64,000 nt of DNA from Kosakonia arachidis (GTDB lineage Bacteria > Pseudomonadota > Gammaproteobacteria > Enterobacterales > Enterobacteriaceae), in assembly GCF_900116535.1 (NCBI RefSeq), contig NZ_FPAU01000003.1:124001-188000 (forward strand), written 5' to 3'. The position numbers and the translations under genes were made by a program. This document shows, one piece after another, positions 34,551-47,231 of the stretch. The notes beneath the pieces are model-generated. The model saw only the letters and a list, made by a program, of their open reading frames with translations, did not search any database and was not told the origin of the DNA. The number at the start of each line of letters is the position of its first letter. The stretch's first letter is position 1.

Positions 34551-36254
34551 TTATGGGGTGCGATTACGCAAATGCGTGGCAAAGGTTGTTGCATCCATAA
34601 AACCGGTCACCCGGTCAGCGGGCTGCTCGACGCCTTGCGCGTCGAAAAAGAGGATTGTCGGCAGACCCAGTACATTCAACTGGCGCAGCAGCGCGGCATC
34701 CTGCGCGTTGTTTGCCGTCACGTTGGCCTGTAATAACACGCTCCCTCTCAGTGCCGCCTGCACTTGTGGGTCACTGAAGGTGTATCTCTCGAACTCTTTA
34801 CAGGCTACGCACCAATCCGCATAAAGATCCAGCATTACCGGCCGACCTTTTGCCTGCGCCAGCGCCTTGTTCAGATCATTAACGGTCTGGATCGGGGTAA
34901 ATGCCAGCGGTGAGTGCGCCTGTACGGTGGGCGCGTCAAATACCCAGTCCTGCAAGGGACGAGCACATACCAGCGCAGCGCCGAGCAGAGCAATTTGCAC
35001 GACACGTATTACCGGGCGTGTCACATGGAGGCTGGTAATGAACGCCCAGGCAAAAAACGCCAGACCCAGCAGCGACCACAGCCGCAATCCCCATGTATCG
35101 CCAAGAACGCGCTCCAGCAGGAAGGCGGGCAGGGCGAGGATGACGAAACCAAAGGCGATTTTGACCTGCTCCATCCACGGCCCGCTTTTTGGCAGCAACC
35201 GGTTACCGAACACCGTTACCAGGATCAGGGGTAAACCCATTCCCAGCGCATAAAGATAAAGTGTGCCGCCGCCGAGCCACAGATTACCACTCTGGGCGAT
35301 ATAGAGCAGAATAGCGCTCAGTGGCGCGGTGGTGCAGGGTGAGCAAATCAGCCCCGCGATTGCGCCCATGGCAAACACGCCGCCAGGCGAGCCTCCCTGC
35401 TGGCGGTTACTCCACAGCGTTAAGCGGGTTTGCAGTGCGGACGGCAGTTGCAGGGTAAACAGGCCGAACATCGACAGCGCCAGCAGGCTAAAGAGCACAG
35501 AGAGCCCAATCAGCACGTAAGGATGCTGTAATGCCGCCTGAAATGATAGCCCGGCAGCGGCAACAACCAGCCCCAGTGCGGTGTACGTCAGCGCCATTCC
35601 CTGTACGTAGATAAACGCCAGCAGCAGTGCGCGCGTGGTGGACAGGCGCTGTTTACCGCCCAGAACAATGCCGGAAATCAGCGGATACATCGGCAGTACG
35701 CAAGGGGTAAACGCGATGCCAATACCGATAAGCAGCGCCCAGAACGCGGAAAAAGGCAGCGAGGCCACAGGCGTGTTGTTTGCTGTAACTGACTTTCCGG
35801 CGGAGGCTGGCATGGTGGATTGCGCGGCGGCAACTTCCATCAGCGGTACGACTTTGGTTTCTGGCGGATAGCAGAACCCCGCGTCCGCACAGCCCTGATA
35901 AGTCACTGTCAGCGTCGCGCCTTTTGTCGCCTGCGTAACGTCAATCGGTAGCGTGAGTTGCTGGCGGTAGATTTCACTTTTGCCGTAGAACTCATCTTCA
36001 TGCATCTCCCCGCCTGGCAACGCCGGTGTGCCAATACGGGCCTGATTCGGAGTGACGTGAATCTGTTGGCGGTAAAGGTAGTAACCCTCTTTCACCTGCC
36101 AGTTGAGTGTAAGGTCATGCTGATGTTGCTGAAAATCAAAAACAAACGCTTGATCGGCTGGGACAAAACTGGAACGACCAGGCGCGTCGAATAATCCGGC
36201 AAAGACGGACGTGCTGCACAACAGCAGGATCAGTGTAAGGATGCGTTGAGCCAT
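34551..36254 (-). CDS. dsbD: DsbD thiol:disulfide interchange protein
   Basis: A 567-residue inner membrane reductant carrier. A signal peptide ([19 protein letters not shown]) leads to the periplasmic alpha domain with the Cys pair in [12 protein letters not shown]; a central eight-segment domain has Cys in TPCVLPMYP and CSPCTTAP; the C-terminal thioredoxin-like gamma domain has CVAC near residue 484. It passes electrons from cytoplasmic thioredoxin to DsbC, DsbG and CcmG. The start overlaps the cutA 3' end by 25 bases, as in E. coli, so translation is probably coupled. Confidence 0.97.
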   Translation of the reverse strand: MAQRILTLILLLCSTSVFAGLFDAPGRSSFVPADQAFVFDFQQHQHDLTLNWQVKEGYYLYRQQIHVTPNQARIGTPALPGGEMHEDEFYGKSEIYRQQLTLPIDVTQATKGATLTVTYQGCADAGFCYPPETKVVPLMEVAAAQSTMPASAGKSVTANNTPVASLPFSAFWALLIGIGIAFTPCVLPMYPLISGIVLGGKQRLSTTRALLLAFIYVQGMALTYTALGLVVAAAGLSFQAALQHPYVLIGLSVLFSLLALSMFGLFTLQLPSALQTRLTLWSNRQQGGSPGGVFAMGAIAGLICSPCTTAPLSAILLYIAQSGNLWLGGGTLYLYALGMGLPLILVTVFGNRLLPKSGPWMEQVKIAFGFVILALPAFLLERVLGDTWGLRLWSLLGLAFFAWAFITSLHVTRPVIRVVQIALLGAALVCARPLQDWVFDAPTVQAHSPLAFTPIQTVNDLNKALAQAKGRPVMLDLYADWCVACKEFERYTFSDPQVQAALRGSVLLQANVTANNAQDAALLRQLNVLGLPTILFFDAQGVEQPADRVTGFMDATTFATHLRNRTP

Positions 36255-36559
36255 GAGAGGTAATCGTAATCTCCGTGGGTAACGGGCAAAGCCAGTAGTT
36301 CAGGGGTCTGGTACGGGTGGTTCGATTTAATGCAGGCGAAAAGATCCTCCAGATGCGCGACGTCAGTTTTCAGCAGTAGCTGGACTTCGTACTCCTGCTC
36401 CAGTTTACCTTCCCAGTAATACATTGATGTTGCACCCGGCAGGATAGTGACACAGGCGGCAAGTTTATCGGCCAGCACTTTGGCAGCCAGATCCTGGGCA
36501 GTGGCTTCATCCGGGGCAGTACAGAGTACAACAACGGCATCAGGCGTGTTCATCGTCAA
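36230..36559 (-). CDS. cutA: CutA divalent-cation tolerance protein
   Basis: A 109-residue ferredoxin-fold protein that forms stable trimers. The conserved signatures [39 protein letters not shown] and [13 protein letters not shown] are all present. It was first linked to copper tolerance in E. coli; its real function is still unclear. It is the first gene of cutA-dsbD and shares 25 bases with dsbD. Confidence 0.96.
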   Translation of the reverse strand: MTMNTPDAVVVLCTAPDEATAQDLAAKVLADKLAACVTILPGATSMYYWEGKLEQEYEVQLLLKTDVAHLEDLFACIKSNHPYQTPELLALPVTHGDYDYLSWLNASLH

Positions 36560-36638
36560 CCTCGTAGCAGAGAGAGTACCGACTATACCACGCTAAGGAA
36601 AAGGATCGGGCCGCCGGGCGACCCGATTTTAAGGACTT

Positions 36639-37940
36639 TTACAACAGGATACCGCCAAAGATGAAGCCGAGAATGACGCACAGCGTAATGGCGATCACGC
36701 CCGGAATGAGGAACGGGTGGTTAAACACGAACTTGCCGATACGCGTTGAGCCGGTATCGTCCATCTCTACCGCCGCCAGTAGCGTGGGGTACGTGGGCAG
36801 CACAAACAGCGCGGAGACCGCCGCAAATGATGCAATGGCGGTCAGCGGCGAAACGCCCAGTAGCAGCGCGGCAGGCATTAGCGCTTTGGTGGTTGCCGCC
36901 TGTGAGTAGAGCAGTGTCGCGGCGAAAAACAGTACCACTGCCAGCAGCCACGGGTAGTTATGCAATAAGTCGCCAGCAACCACCTGGATATCTTCAATAT
37001 GGTGCTTCACAAACGTATCACCCAGCCAGGCGACGCCCAGCACGCAGATACAGGCGCTCATACCCGATTTAAAGGTACTGGCGTTCAGCACTTCGCTGGT
37101 CTCGATTTTGCAAGTCAGAGAAATCAGTGTCGCGATGGTCAGCATAAACACCACAATCGCTTCGTTACGCGGTAGTACCGGGTGGGCAATCAGCCCTACG
37201 GTTGGGCTGATTGCAGTCGCGTACAGCATCACCGCCACAATGCCAATCAGGAACAGCAATACCGAGCGTTTAGCGTGGGGTTTCAGTTCAAATACCTTTC
37301 TGCCACGCAGACTCACTTCACCTTTCGCCAGACGCTCCTGGTACACCGGGTCGTCTTTTAGCTCACAACCGAGGAAATTACACACCACGGCGGTGATCAT
37401 CACGGCAATCAGCGTGACAGGAATACAGATCGCCAGCAGTGTCAGGTAACTGACGCCCAGCGGTTCAAGGATACCGGCAAAAAAGACCACGGCGGCAGAA
37501 ATCGGCGAGGCAGTGATAGCGATTTGTGAGGCGACCACGGCAATTGACAACGGACGCGACGGGCGAATGCCTTGCTCTTTCGCCACTTCGGTAATCACCG
37601 GCAGTGTGGAGAATGCCGTGTGCCCGGTTCCGGCAAGAATAGTCATAAACCAGGTGACCAGCGGCGCAAGAAAGGTGATGTACTTCGGATGGCTACGCAG
37701 CATGCGTTCAGCCAGGCTCACCAGATAATCCATGCCGCCCGCCACCTGCATCGCGGCGATAGCGGCAATAACGGCCATGATAATTTCGATGACGTCGAAG
37801 GGAATGGCGCCAGGCGGGATTTGAAAGAACAGGGTCAGGATAAGAACGCCAAGGCCACCTGCAAACCCAATGCCGATACTGCCAAGCCGGGCGCCCAGGT
37901 AGATGGCTAATAAGACGAGGACAAGCTCTGTTGCAAACAT
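36639..37940 (-). CDS. dcuA: DcuA C4-dicarboxylate transporter
   Basis: A 433-residue inner membrane antiporter of the Dcu family, the same length as E. coli DcuA. It exchanges aspartate, fumarate, malate and succinate, chiefly under anaerobic conditions. Hydrophobic segments span the protein; the AGTGHTAFSTLPVI stretch and GKFVFNHPFLIPG end are typical. It lies 113 bases after aspA on the same strand, with a hairpin between. The frd genes that use its substrate lie 16 kb further on. Confidence 0.96.
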   Translation of the reverse strand: MFATELVLVLLAIYLGARLGSIGIGFAGGLGVLILTLFFQIPPGAIPFDVIEIIMAVIAAIAAMQVAGGMDYLVSLAERMLRSHPKYITFLAPLVTWFMTILAGTGHTAFSTLPVITEVAKEQGIRPSRPLSIAVVASQIAITASPISAAVVFFAGILEPLGVSYLTLLAICIPVTLIAVMITAVVCNFLGCELKDDPVYQERLAKGEVSLRGRKVFELKPHAKRSVLLFLIGIVAVMLYATAISPTVGLIAHPVLPRNEAIVVFMLTIATLISLTCKIETSEVLNASTFKSGMSACICVLGVAWLGDTFVKHHIEDIQVVAGDLLHNYPWLLAVVLFFAATLLYSQAATTKALMPAALLLGVSPLTAIASFAAVSALFVLPTYPTLLAAVEMDDTGSTRIGKFVFNHPFLIPGVIAITLCVILGFIFGGILL

Positions 37941-38007
37941 AGTTGGCTTCCTTGTTTAACTAAGTGATATAGAATCGTTATATTTTAGTTACTATCCATA
38001 AGAAAAA

Positions 38008-38032
38008 AGGCACGTCGCGAGTGACGTGCCTT
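38008..38032 (-). terminator. hairpin between aspA and dcuA
   Basis: AAGGCACGTC and GACGTGCCTT arms around a short loop (GCGAGT) in the aspA-dcuA gap; on the minus strand the stem is followed by TTTTTTC. Partial termination would let dcuA be made at a lower level than aspA. Confidence 0.8.
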
Positions 38033-38053
38033 TTGTTGGTCTATCCACCGGAA

Positions 38054-39490
38054 TTACTGTTCACTTTCATCGGTGTAGCGCTTCGCTTTATAAGCCGGGT
38101 GCATCAGGTTCTGGGCGGAGAAAATATCATCCAGTTCCGCTTCCGTCAGTAGTCCTCGCTCCAGCACCACTTCCCGTACGCTTTTCCCTGTTTCGGCGCA
38201 AACCTTGCCGACGATATCGCCGTTGTGATGGCCGATAAACGGGTTTAGGTAGGTCACGATGCCGATGGAGTTATAGACGTAGCCTTCACACACTGCTTTG
38301 TTCGCCGTGATGCCGTTGACGCATTTTTCCAGCAGGTTGTAGCAGGCGTTGGTGAGAATATGGATCGACTCAAACATTGCCTGTCCAATCACCGGCTCCA
38401 TCACGTTCAACTGCAACTGGCCCGCTTCGGAGGCCATAGTGACGGTGGTATCGTTGCCGATCACTTTAAAGCACACCTGATTCACCACTTCCGGCACCAC
38501 CGGGTTGACTTTGGCTGGCATGATCGACGAACCCGCCTGCAACTCTGGCAGGTTGATTTCATTCAGCCCGGCGCGCGGCCCGGAGGAGAGCAGTCGCAGG
38601 TCATTACAAATTTTGGAGAGTTTCACCGCCAGACGTTTCAGCGAGCTATGTACCATCACGTACGCGCCGCAGTCCGAGGTGGCTTCAATCAGATCTTCCG
38701 CCGGAACGACCGGCAAATTGCTCACTTCCGCCAGTTTCTGCACCGCCAGGTGCTGGTAGCCATCTGGCGTATTGAGGCGAGTACCGATTGCGGTCGCGCC
38801 GAGGTTCACCTCCAGCAGCAGTTCAGCGGTGCGCAGCAGGTTTTTGGTCTCTTCATTCAGCAGCACATTGAAGGCGTGGAATTCCTGACCGAGCGTCATC
38901 GGCACCGCATCCTGCAACTGGGTGCGGCCCATTTTCAGGATATCCTTGAACTCCACTGCTTTGTTCTCAAAACCTTCACCGAGCTGTTTGATGGCATCAA
39001 TCAGCTTAACGATGGAGGCATACACCGCGATGCGGAACCCGGTAGGGTAGGCATCATTTGTGGACTGGCATTTGTTGACATGATCGTTTGGGTTGAGGAA
39101 CTGGTAGTCGCCTTTCTGATGGCCCATCAGTTCAAGCCCAATGTTGGCCAACACTTCGTTGGTGTTCATGTTGACGGACGTACCCGCGCCACCCTGATAA
39201 ACGTCTATTGGGAATTGATCCATGCATTTGCCATTGTTCAGGACCTCATCACATGCGGCAACGATAGCGTTCGCGATATTTTTAGGAATGGTTTGCAGCT
39301 CTTTATTCGCCAGGGCAGCCGCTTTTTTTACCATTACCATGCCACGGACAAATTCAGGGATGTCGCTGATTTTGCTGTTGCTGATATAAAAATTTTCAAT
39401 CGCTCTCAGAGTATGCACACCATAATAGGCATCCGCTGGCACTTCCCTGGTACCCAACAAATCTTCTTCGATACGAATGTTGTTTAACAT
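38054..39490 (-). CDS. aspA: AspA aspartate ammonia-lyase
   Basis: A 478-residue fumarase/aspartase-fold enzyme converting aspartate to fumarate and ammonia; the length equals E. coli AspA from the Met at 39490. The signature [11 protein letters not shown] with the catalytic Ser loop is intact, as are [10 protein letters not shown] and [18 protein letters not shown] regions (here [14 protein letters not shown]). Upstream, around 39628-39644, a GTGATCGAGATTAC-like sequence is a possible weak CRP site, in line with CRP control known for this gene. Together with dcuA and frd it supplies fumarate for anaerobic respiration. Confidence 0.97.
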   Translation of the reverse strand: MLNNIRIEEDLLGTREVPADAYYGVHTLRAIENFYISNSKISDIPEFVRGMVMVKKAAALANKELQTIPKNIANAIVAACDEVLNNGKCMDQFPIDVYQGGAGTSVNMNTNEVLANIGLELMGHQKGDYQFLNPNDHVNKCQSTNDAYPTGFRIAVYASIVKLIDAIKQLGEGFENKAVEFKDILKMGRTQLQDAVPMTLGQEFHAFNVLLNEETKNLLRTAELLLEVNLGATAIGTRLNTPDGYQHLAVQKLAEVSNLPVVPAEDLIEATSDCGAYVMVHSSLKRLAVKLSKICNDLRLLSSGPRAGLNEINLPELQAGSSIMPAKVNPVVPEVVNQVCFKVIGNDTTVTMASEAGQLQLNVMEPVIGQAMFESIHILTNACYNLLEKCVNGITANKAVCEGYVYNSIGIVTYLNPFIGHHNGDIVGKVCAETGKSVREVVLERGLLTEAELDDIFSAQNLMHPAYKAKRYTDESEQ

Positions 39491-39787
39491 GTGAACCTTC
39501 TTTTGCAAGCTACGAATGAATACACCAAACACATAGTATTTATGTGGATATGTGTCTTTTTCGACCGACGATTATGCCCTTAATCGGCCGGATACCCGAG
39601 ATTATATGCTGGAGATAAGTAAATGCCGTAATCTCGATCACTTATTATCCTTGTGCATGCATCATTATTAATAATATGTGAAATGTGTCACCGCTTCGTA
39701 ACAGACAAAACTTTACATCGTGGTGGAAATTGAATTTTTTCAATCTGCCGCCATCTCAGGACTATGCGATTCGCAAACCCTTACTGA

Positions 39788-39814
39788 CAGACGCCACAGG
39801 GCGTCTGTTTTTTT
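39788..39814 (+). terminator. intrinsic terminator in the fxsA leader
   Basis: CAGACGCC-ACAG-GGCGTCTG followed by seven T, on the plus strand, ending 14 bases before the fxsA start. No gene on this strand precedes it after the divergent aspA, so it probably attenuates fxsA or ends a short leader RNA starting near 39670. Confidence 0.85.
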
Positions 39815-39828
39815 CACAGGAGAAGCCA

Positions 39829-40299
39829 GTGCGCTGGATACCGTTTATTGCTTTTTTCTTATACGTCTACATTGAGATATCGATCTTTATTCAGGTTGCT
39901 CATGTTTTTGGCGTCCTGATGACGCTCATTCTGGTGCTCTTTACCTCAGTGATTGGTATGTCGCTGGTGCGTAACCAGGGCTTTAAGAATTTCATGTTGA
40001 TGCAGCAAAAAATGGCGGCGGGTGAAAGCCCGGCGGCGGAGATGATTAAAAGCGTATCGCTGATCATTTCGGGTCTGTTGCTGGTGCTGCCGGGGTTCTT
40101 TACCGACTTCCTCGGCCTGCTGCTGCTGCTGCCTCCGGTGCAAAAACACCTGACGCTGAAGCTTATGCCGCATCTGCGCTTTTCGCGGATGCCGGGCGGC
40201 GGCTTTTCGACGGGAGGCGACGCGGGCCAGACATTTGAAGGCGAGTATCAACGCAAAGACGATCAGCGTAATCGGCTGGATAATAAAGACGACCACTAA
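39829..40299 (+). CDS. fxsA: FxsA cytoplasmic membrane protein
   Basis: 156 residues from the GTG at 39829 with CAGGAG upstream; the longer frame would read through the leader terminator. It has about four hydrophobic segments (FIAFFLYVYIEISIFIQVA, IISGLLLVLPGFFTDFLG) and a polar C-terminus (FEGEYQRKDDQ). E. coli FxsA, when overproduced, relieves F-plasmid exclusion of phage T7; its normal role is unknown. A terminator follows. Confidence 0.95.
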   Translation: MRWIPFIAFFLYVYIEISIFIQVAHVFGVLMTLILVLFTSVIGMSLVRNQGFKNFMLMQQKMAAGESPAAEMIKSVSLIISGLLLVLPGFFTDFLGLLLLLPPVQKHLTLKLMPHLRFSRMPGGGFSTGGDAGQTFEGEYQRKDDQRNRLDNKDDH

Positions 40300-40306
40300 T
40301 GTTGAT

Positions 40307-40328
40307 GCCCGGACCGCCGGGCTTTTTT
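40307..40328 (+). terminator. terminator of fxsA
   Basis: GCCCGG-ACCG-CCGGGC followed by TTTTTT, eight bases past the fxsA stop, between converging fxsA and yjeH. Confidence 0.93.
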
Positions 40329-41583
40329 ACGGCTGTACGGAGCGGATCGTTGTGGTGCGGCGCTTCGGCAGCAGTAGCCACAGTGCGGCCAGCATGATCA
40401 CCGCATACAAACTCTTCCAGCCAGGGATTACCAGCAGTAACAGGCATAGTACGCTGCCGACCATCGCCAGCGCTTTATAACGCCCCTTCAGTAAGCGGCA
40501 ACCTGCCAGCATGCACAGCAGGTAGATCATGATGAAAATCCCGTTGGCGTAGATAATCAGTGTATCCAGATTAATGCTGAACGCGTAGATGGCTATGGTG
40601 CACACCATGCAGCAGAACAGCACGGCGTTGAGCGCATTCACTGGCAACTGGCGTTTAGAGAGTTTTGCCAGCGCGCTCTCGGGCTTGTATGCCGCCTGCG
40701 ACCACACCAGCCGGGCGAAGCTCTGGATATAAATGTTCAGACTGGCGAAGCAGGCCAGATAGCCAATAATGCAAGCTATCCACAGCGCCTGTTTACCGAA
40801 CAGTTCAACGACGATCGCCGGGAGCGATGCCGCTGCGCTGAGCGTGTGCCAGACATCAAAGTGCAGCACTACCACGGTACAGGCCCAGTAGACCGAACCC
40901 GCCAGCAGCAGGCCAATCATCAGTGCGCGCGGGAAATCCCGTTCCGGGTTTTTGAATTCCGAAGCCAGATGGGCGAAAGCCTCCAGACCAACAAAACACC
41001 AGAACATTACCGCCAGGGATGCCGACATCGCGGAAATCGACACCTGCGGCAGCGGCGGGAAAGGAATGTCGCGGAAGGTAATGCCGCCACGCCACCAGAT
41101 AGCGACGATTAATGCCACAATCAGCCCGGCGATAAGCGACTGCAGATTAGCACTGGAACCTGCGCCGCGCGTGCCAATAAACCAAATCAGCATCAGCGTG
41201 CCAAGCTCAGCCATAAGTAATAGCGACCCTTGCCAGCCAAACATGCCTTGCCAGAAGCCCGCAGCAATATGCAGGGCTGCTGGTAGCCCAACCGGGATCA
41301 CCGAGAGAAATAACCAGCCGGTGACACGCTCAAGTCGCGGGCCGAACGCCAGACCGACAAAGTGGGCGACGCCGCCCGCGCTGGGGAAATGACGGCCAAG
41401 TAAGGCAAATACAATCGCCACCGGGAACACCAGTAAAATGAGCACCGGCCATGCCCACAGGCTGCTGTCGCCTGCGGCCAGCGCCGCCAGCGCGGGTACG
41501 GCGAATACGCCGGTGCCGAGCAAAGATGTTGATAACAACCCAATGCCCTGCGCCAGCCCCAACTCCTGTTTTAATTCACTCAT
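40327..41583 (-). CDS. yjeH: YjeH methionine/branched-chain amino acid exporter
   Basis: A 418-residue APC-superfamily permease, equal in length to E. coli YjeH from the Met at 41583. The first membrane segments contain LGTGVFAVPALAAL, the usual APC substrate-binding break. E. coli YjeH exports L-methionine and branched-chain amino acids. About 12 hydrophobic segments span the protein. It converges on fxsA and shares its 3' end with the fxsA terminator; the groES promoter lies just upstream on the other strand. Confidence 0.94.
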   Translation of the reverse strand: MSELKQELGLAQGIGLLSTSLLGTGVFAVPALAALAAGDSSLWAWPVLILLVFPVAIVFALLGRHFPSAGGVAHFVGLAFGPRLERVTGWLFLSVIPVGLPAALHIAAGFWQGMFGWQGSLLLMAELGTLMLIWFIGTRGAGSSANLQSLIAGLIVALIVAIWWRGGITFRDIPFPPLPQVSISAMSASLAVMFWCFVGLEAFAHLASEFKNPERDFPRALMIGLLLAGSVYWACTVVVLHFDVWHTLSAAASLPAIVVELFGKQALWIACIIGYLACFASLNIYIQSFARLVWSQAAYKPESALAKLSKRQLPVNALNAVLFCCMVCTIAIYAFSINLDTLIIYANGIFIMIYLLCMLAGCRLLKGRYKALAMVGSVLCLLLLVIPGWKSLYAVIMLAALWLLLPKRRTTTIRSVQP

Positions 41584-41694
41584 TGTCGTTGTCTGTTGGT
41601 TATCAGTTGCGCAGATGTTATCACAATCGGTTTTACTTATGGCTGCGTCAGCGCCTGCCAGCAAGAGTGGAATCTTCCCGGTTTAGGGGATTAA

Positions 41695-42129
<435 letters not shown>

Positions 42130-42147
42130 CAACGCGCGCGAACCTGA

Positions 42148-43815
<1,668 letters not shown>

Positions 43816-43860
43816 TTGCTGCCTGACACGCGAACAGGGCGACCTGTCGCGAGTTCAACG

Positions 43861-43891
43861 AAAAGGAGCGGGCGTTGTCCGCTCCTTTTTT
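43861..43891 (+). terminator. terminator of groES-groEL
   Basis: AAAAGGAGCG and CGCTCCTTTTTT arms around GGCGTTGTC-type loop sequence, 45 bases past groEL. Confidence 0.92.
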
Positions 43892-44917
43892 GTTTCCTGC
43901 TTTTCCCATGAATGCGCATGAAACTCTATCGGCAAATTCTTTATTGATAACAATATCTAATCCGTGCTAAGTAAAAATCCTGTCTAAGGCATTTCTTAAT
44001 GGCTTGAATGCCTGATGCGAAGTCAGATATTATTCTAAATAACGGCGGGATATATTAATTTAATGTATTGTTTGACGAATTTTGACCCTATTTATCGTGT
44101 TGCTTTCAAAATATCATTGTGCGTTAAGGTTTTCCCTTAGCACCCAATTAAAAAGCCAATAATCTACTGCTGACGCGAGTCAGCGTTTTAGTTTTAACTT
44201 ATTGATTCCTGATAATACCAGCGACGGACCTGAAATGGATTTCGTAATTAATCATAGAGATCATGGTGGTACCTCACATGACGATGCTTATTATGGGGTT
44301 GGTTACGCTTTATCAATAAATCAATTAAAAGTTGTTGTTGCAATGTATTATAGTTATTGCAATATGTTTTTTAATAAATGCTCTATTAGTGATTCTGTTT
44401 AATAAATTATTGCGGTGCTTTCAGGTTATATATCTAATGTATTTTAAATGGTTTTGGTGATCATTTTAACAGGCAGGGAGGGTGATCATGTTATTATCAG
44501 TACGAGGTTGTTAACATGTTATGGTTTTCAGATTCAGACGATGAGCTTGCTATTCTTTTTTTAGTTATCTGACATATTATTTCCATTGCTAATTATCGGT
44601 TGAGGTATCATCTCTCAACACGCTGTATTCACCTCCAGGTTCTGTTTAAGACGATAAGCGCTGGCGATGAGCAAAAGGCGCAACACCGTACGCGAAAGGG
44701 AAACCACAACCAGCGCAGCTGCGTTGAAGTGTTGTCAGGCAGAAAGCCTGTCAGCGTTGTTATTTCTTCAGTATTACCATCTGCGATCGCTTTTGCTGGC
44801 ACTATTTTCCGCGATTTGTGCGGCTTATGCTGAGGATGTTTTTCTTTTAGTCATCTTTTTAGTATAAGGTTTACAGACGGGCGGCATGCGTCCAGCTCAT
44901 TGATTATGGGGAATAAC
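43892..44917. other. AT-rich region between groEL and yjeI
   Basis: About 1 kb without a confident gene, much of it AT-rich (43920-44580). Open frames at 44202-44402 (66 codons) and 44600-44833 lack ribosome sites and family resemblance. The frame at 44667-44867 is listed separately as weak. The yjeI promoter must lie near the right end. Confidence 0.45.
44667..44867 (+). CDS. possible small membrane protein, 66 residues
   Basis: ATG frame with a basic N-terminus (MSKRRNTVRERE), then a hydrophobic C-terminal half (SLLLALFSAICAAY and FLLVIFLV). A GGCGATG context precedes it but there is no strong ribosome site. No family is recognised. The chance of a spurious ORF is high; it is noted because it is the only frame with membrane-like character in the groEL-yjeI gap. 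Confidence 0.2.
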   Translation: MSKRRNTVRERETTTSAAALKCCQAESLSALLFLQYYHLRSLLLALFSAICAAYAEDVFLLVIFLV

Positions 44918-45271
44918 ATGTACGTAAAACGTTTGGCTGGGATTATGGGCGGTGTGCTGCTGTTAGCGGGTTGCAGCAGCAGCAGTGAACTAAGCGCCGC
45001 AGGGCAAGGGGTACGCTTTGTGGAAGATAAACCGGGCGCACAGTGCCAGTATCTTGGCACCGCCACCGGCTCGCAGAGCAACTGGCTCTCTGGCCAGCAT
45101 GGCGACGAGGGGGGGTCAATGCGCGCGGCGGCGAATGCATTGCGCAACCAGGCGGCTGCGATGGGCGGCAACGTTCTTTATAACGTTTCCAGCCCGACAC
45201 AGGGTTTCTTATCCAGTTTTGTCCCAACTGCCAGCGAAATGAACGCGCAGGTCTATAAATGCCCTAACTAA
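44918..45271 (+). CDS. yjeI: YjeI DUF4156 lipoprotein
   Basis: A 117-residue lipoprotein from the ATG at 44918 (GGGGA six bases upstream), the same length as E. coli YjeI. The signal ends in the lipobox VLLLAGC. The mature part matches the family: CQYLGTATGSQSNWLSGQHG, MRAAANALRNQAAAMGGNV, and the end AQVYKCPN. Function unknown; it lies in the cell envelope. A weak hairpin at 45284-45309 follows. Confidence 0.93.
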   Translation: MYVKRLAGIMGGVLLLAGCSSSSELSAAGQGVRFVEDKPGAQCQYLGTATGSQSNWLSGQHGDEGGSMRAAANALRNQAAAMGGNVLYNVSSPTQGFLSSFVPTASEMNAQVYKCPN

Positions 45272-45551
45272 GTTGTTTCCAGGGACTCCCGCTCATTCTG
45301 GTGGGAGTCTATTAATCGCTTCATTCGTTATTTACCCCACTTACTCTGACCCTTTTTCGTAACTCTTTTTCAACCCATCCTGAATGTTAAGTTTTCTTAA
45401 TGTTAAAAACATTTTCTATTTTCTTTGCGGAGAAGATACCGCGATCACTAAAGTATGCGGTTTTATTGTCGATAGTGTTGGCAGGACGCAAAAATAAAAG
45501 GATTTTAAAATTAGAGTGCTTTTGGCAGGTGTGAAGAGGGTCGGAGAGACG

Positions 45552-47189
45552 ATGAATATTACAAAGAAGCTATTGCTTGCATTTTCGTTATTAATCCTGA
45601 GTTTAATTGGAACAAACTTAATCGCTGTTTTTTCACTATCGAAAATTGGTAACGCGCAGGATTATTTTCAGGCAAATATCTTGCCGAGCCTCGACGTCAT
45701 GAACAAAGAGATGCTGCAGGTTACCGGCATCCGTAGTCAGCTTTATCTACATGGTTTGACGCAAGACGCTGCGGGTATGAATGAAGTACAACAAAAAGCG
45801 TTAAAAATATATGATGAATTATATGCCATGCATCAACATTACCTGAAGGAGCTTATTTCTGATCAACATGATCTTGATTTATCGAATAAAACGTTAGCGG
45901 ATTTAGAAAAATTCCGCACAGTGATGGATCAATATTTTAAAATATCAAATGCTAACGATCGTGATGGTATCATTAAAGCCATGCATTCAGGGGGATTGGT
46001 TTCGAGTATTATCACGCAATTGGTCAATGATTTTGACGCTCAAATTGCCTATAACGCCTCGTTGGTGACGACGGCTAACAGTAATAATAGTTCGTTGATT
46101 TCTCGCGCAATGACGCTATCTCTGATTGCCACGTTGGCGTCGACGCTTGTTCTGGGACTGTTTGGTTTATTCACCGTGTTGAATATCAAGCGTCGTCTGA
46201 ATGATATGAAAGACGGGATGGTCAGCATCAGCGAAAAACTGGATCTCAGACATGCATTACCCACGGGGCGTCTGGACGAGATTGGCCAGGCCGTTGGGGC
46301 ATTCAACCTGCTGATGGGACGGGTCGCGGAATCACTGTCCATGGTACGCAGCGCCTCCAGTTCGGTGAACACCGCCGCTAATGAGATTGCCCTCGGCAAT
46401 AATGAACTTTCTGCTCGTACCGAACAGCAATCGGCCGCTGTAGTGGAAACGGCCGCAAGCATGGAAGAGTTGAGTTCGACGGTGAAACAGAACGCGCAGA
46501 ACGCGCATCAGGCCAGCCAGTTAGCCACGACAGCGTCAGATACGGCGGTAAAAGGCGGCACGGTTGTAAGTGTTGCAGTGAATCGCATGAAGGATATTAT
46601 CGAAAGCTCGAAACGCATTTCCGAAATCACCTCTGTGATTAATGGTATTGCATTTCAAACCAACATTCTGGCGCTTAACGCAGCTGTTGAAGCAGCCAGA
46701 GCCGGTGAGCAAGGACGTGGTTTTGCTGTGGTAGCAGGCGAGGTGCGGAATCTGGCGCAGCGTAGCGCCCAGGCGGCTAAAGAGATTGAAACCCTGATCC
46801 ATGAGTCGGTGAACTATATCGAGGAAGGTTCCCGGCAGGTCGATCTGGCGGGAGAAACGATGAGCGGCATTGTGCACTCCGTGCAGCAGGTTAAAGATTT
46901 AATGCAGGAGATCGCCGCTGCGTCCGATGAGCAAAACCGTGGCATTTCGCAGATTGCCCAGGCGATGTCGGAAATGGATACCACCACGCAGCAGAACGCC
47001 GCGCTGGTACAGGAATCTTCCGCCGCCGCCGGTAGCCTTGAAGAGCAAGCAAGTAAACTGCAACAACTGGTTGATGTGTTCCGCTTGCCAGGGCAGCAAC
47101 TGGAGAAAGTGAAAAAGTCGATCGGGAAAATACATCAACCAAAACAGGCTGTTGCCACTGCGGGACAGGACGGTTGGGAGACGTTTTAA
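45552..47189 (+). CDS. methyl-accepting chemotaxis receptor
   Basis: A 545-residue chemoreceptor from the ATG at 45552 (GGAGAGACG upstream). Membrane segment 1 spans about residues 7-29. A four-helix-bundle periplasmic sensor follows to about 185. Membrane segment 2 leads to HAMP, and the signalling domain has the hairpin tip FQTNILALNAAVEAARAGE. It ends in GWETF, close to the NWETF pentapeptide that binds CheR/CheB, so it can be adapted like the major receptors Tsr and Tar. The ligand cannot be predicted from sequence. It sits between yjeI and epmB where E. coli has no receptor, so it is an accessory insertion in the backbone. Confidence 0.93.
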   Translation: MNITKKLLLAFSLLILSLIGTNLIAVFSLSKIGNAQDYFQANILPSLDVMNKEMLQVTGIRSQLYLHGLTQDAAGMNEVQQKALKIYDELYAMHQHYLKELISDQHDLDLSNKTLADLEKFRTVMDQYFKISNANDRDGIIKAMHSGGLVSSIITQLVNDFDAQIAYNASLVTTANSNNSSLISRAMTLSLIATLASTLVLGLFGLFTVLNIKRRLNDMKDGMVSISEKLDLRHALPTGRLDEIGQAVGAFNLLMGRVAESLSMVRSASSSVNTAANEIALGNNELSARTEQQSAAVVETAASMEELSSTVKQNAQNAHQASQLATTASDTAVKGGTVVSVAVNRMKDIIESSKRISEITSVINGIAFQTNILALNAAVEAARAGEQGRGFAVVAGEVRNLAQRSAQAAKEIETLIHESVNYIEEGSRQVDLAGETMSGIVHSVQQVKDLMQEIAAASDEQNRGISQIAQAMSEMDTTTQQNAALVQESSAAAGSLEEQASKLQQLVDVFRLPGQQLEKVKKSIGKIHQPKQAVATAGQDGWETF

Positions 47190-47231
47190 ACGGCAATGAC
47201 GAGCCTGCAAAGGCTCGTCATTATTTACGGC

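Noticed and set aside
38360..39487. 375-codon open frame antisense to aspA
   Set aside because: Shadow of aspA; no independent support.
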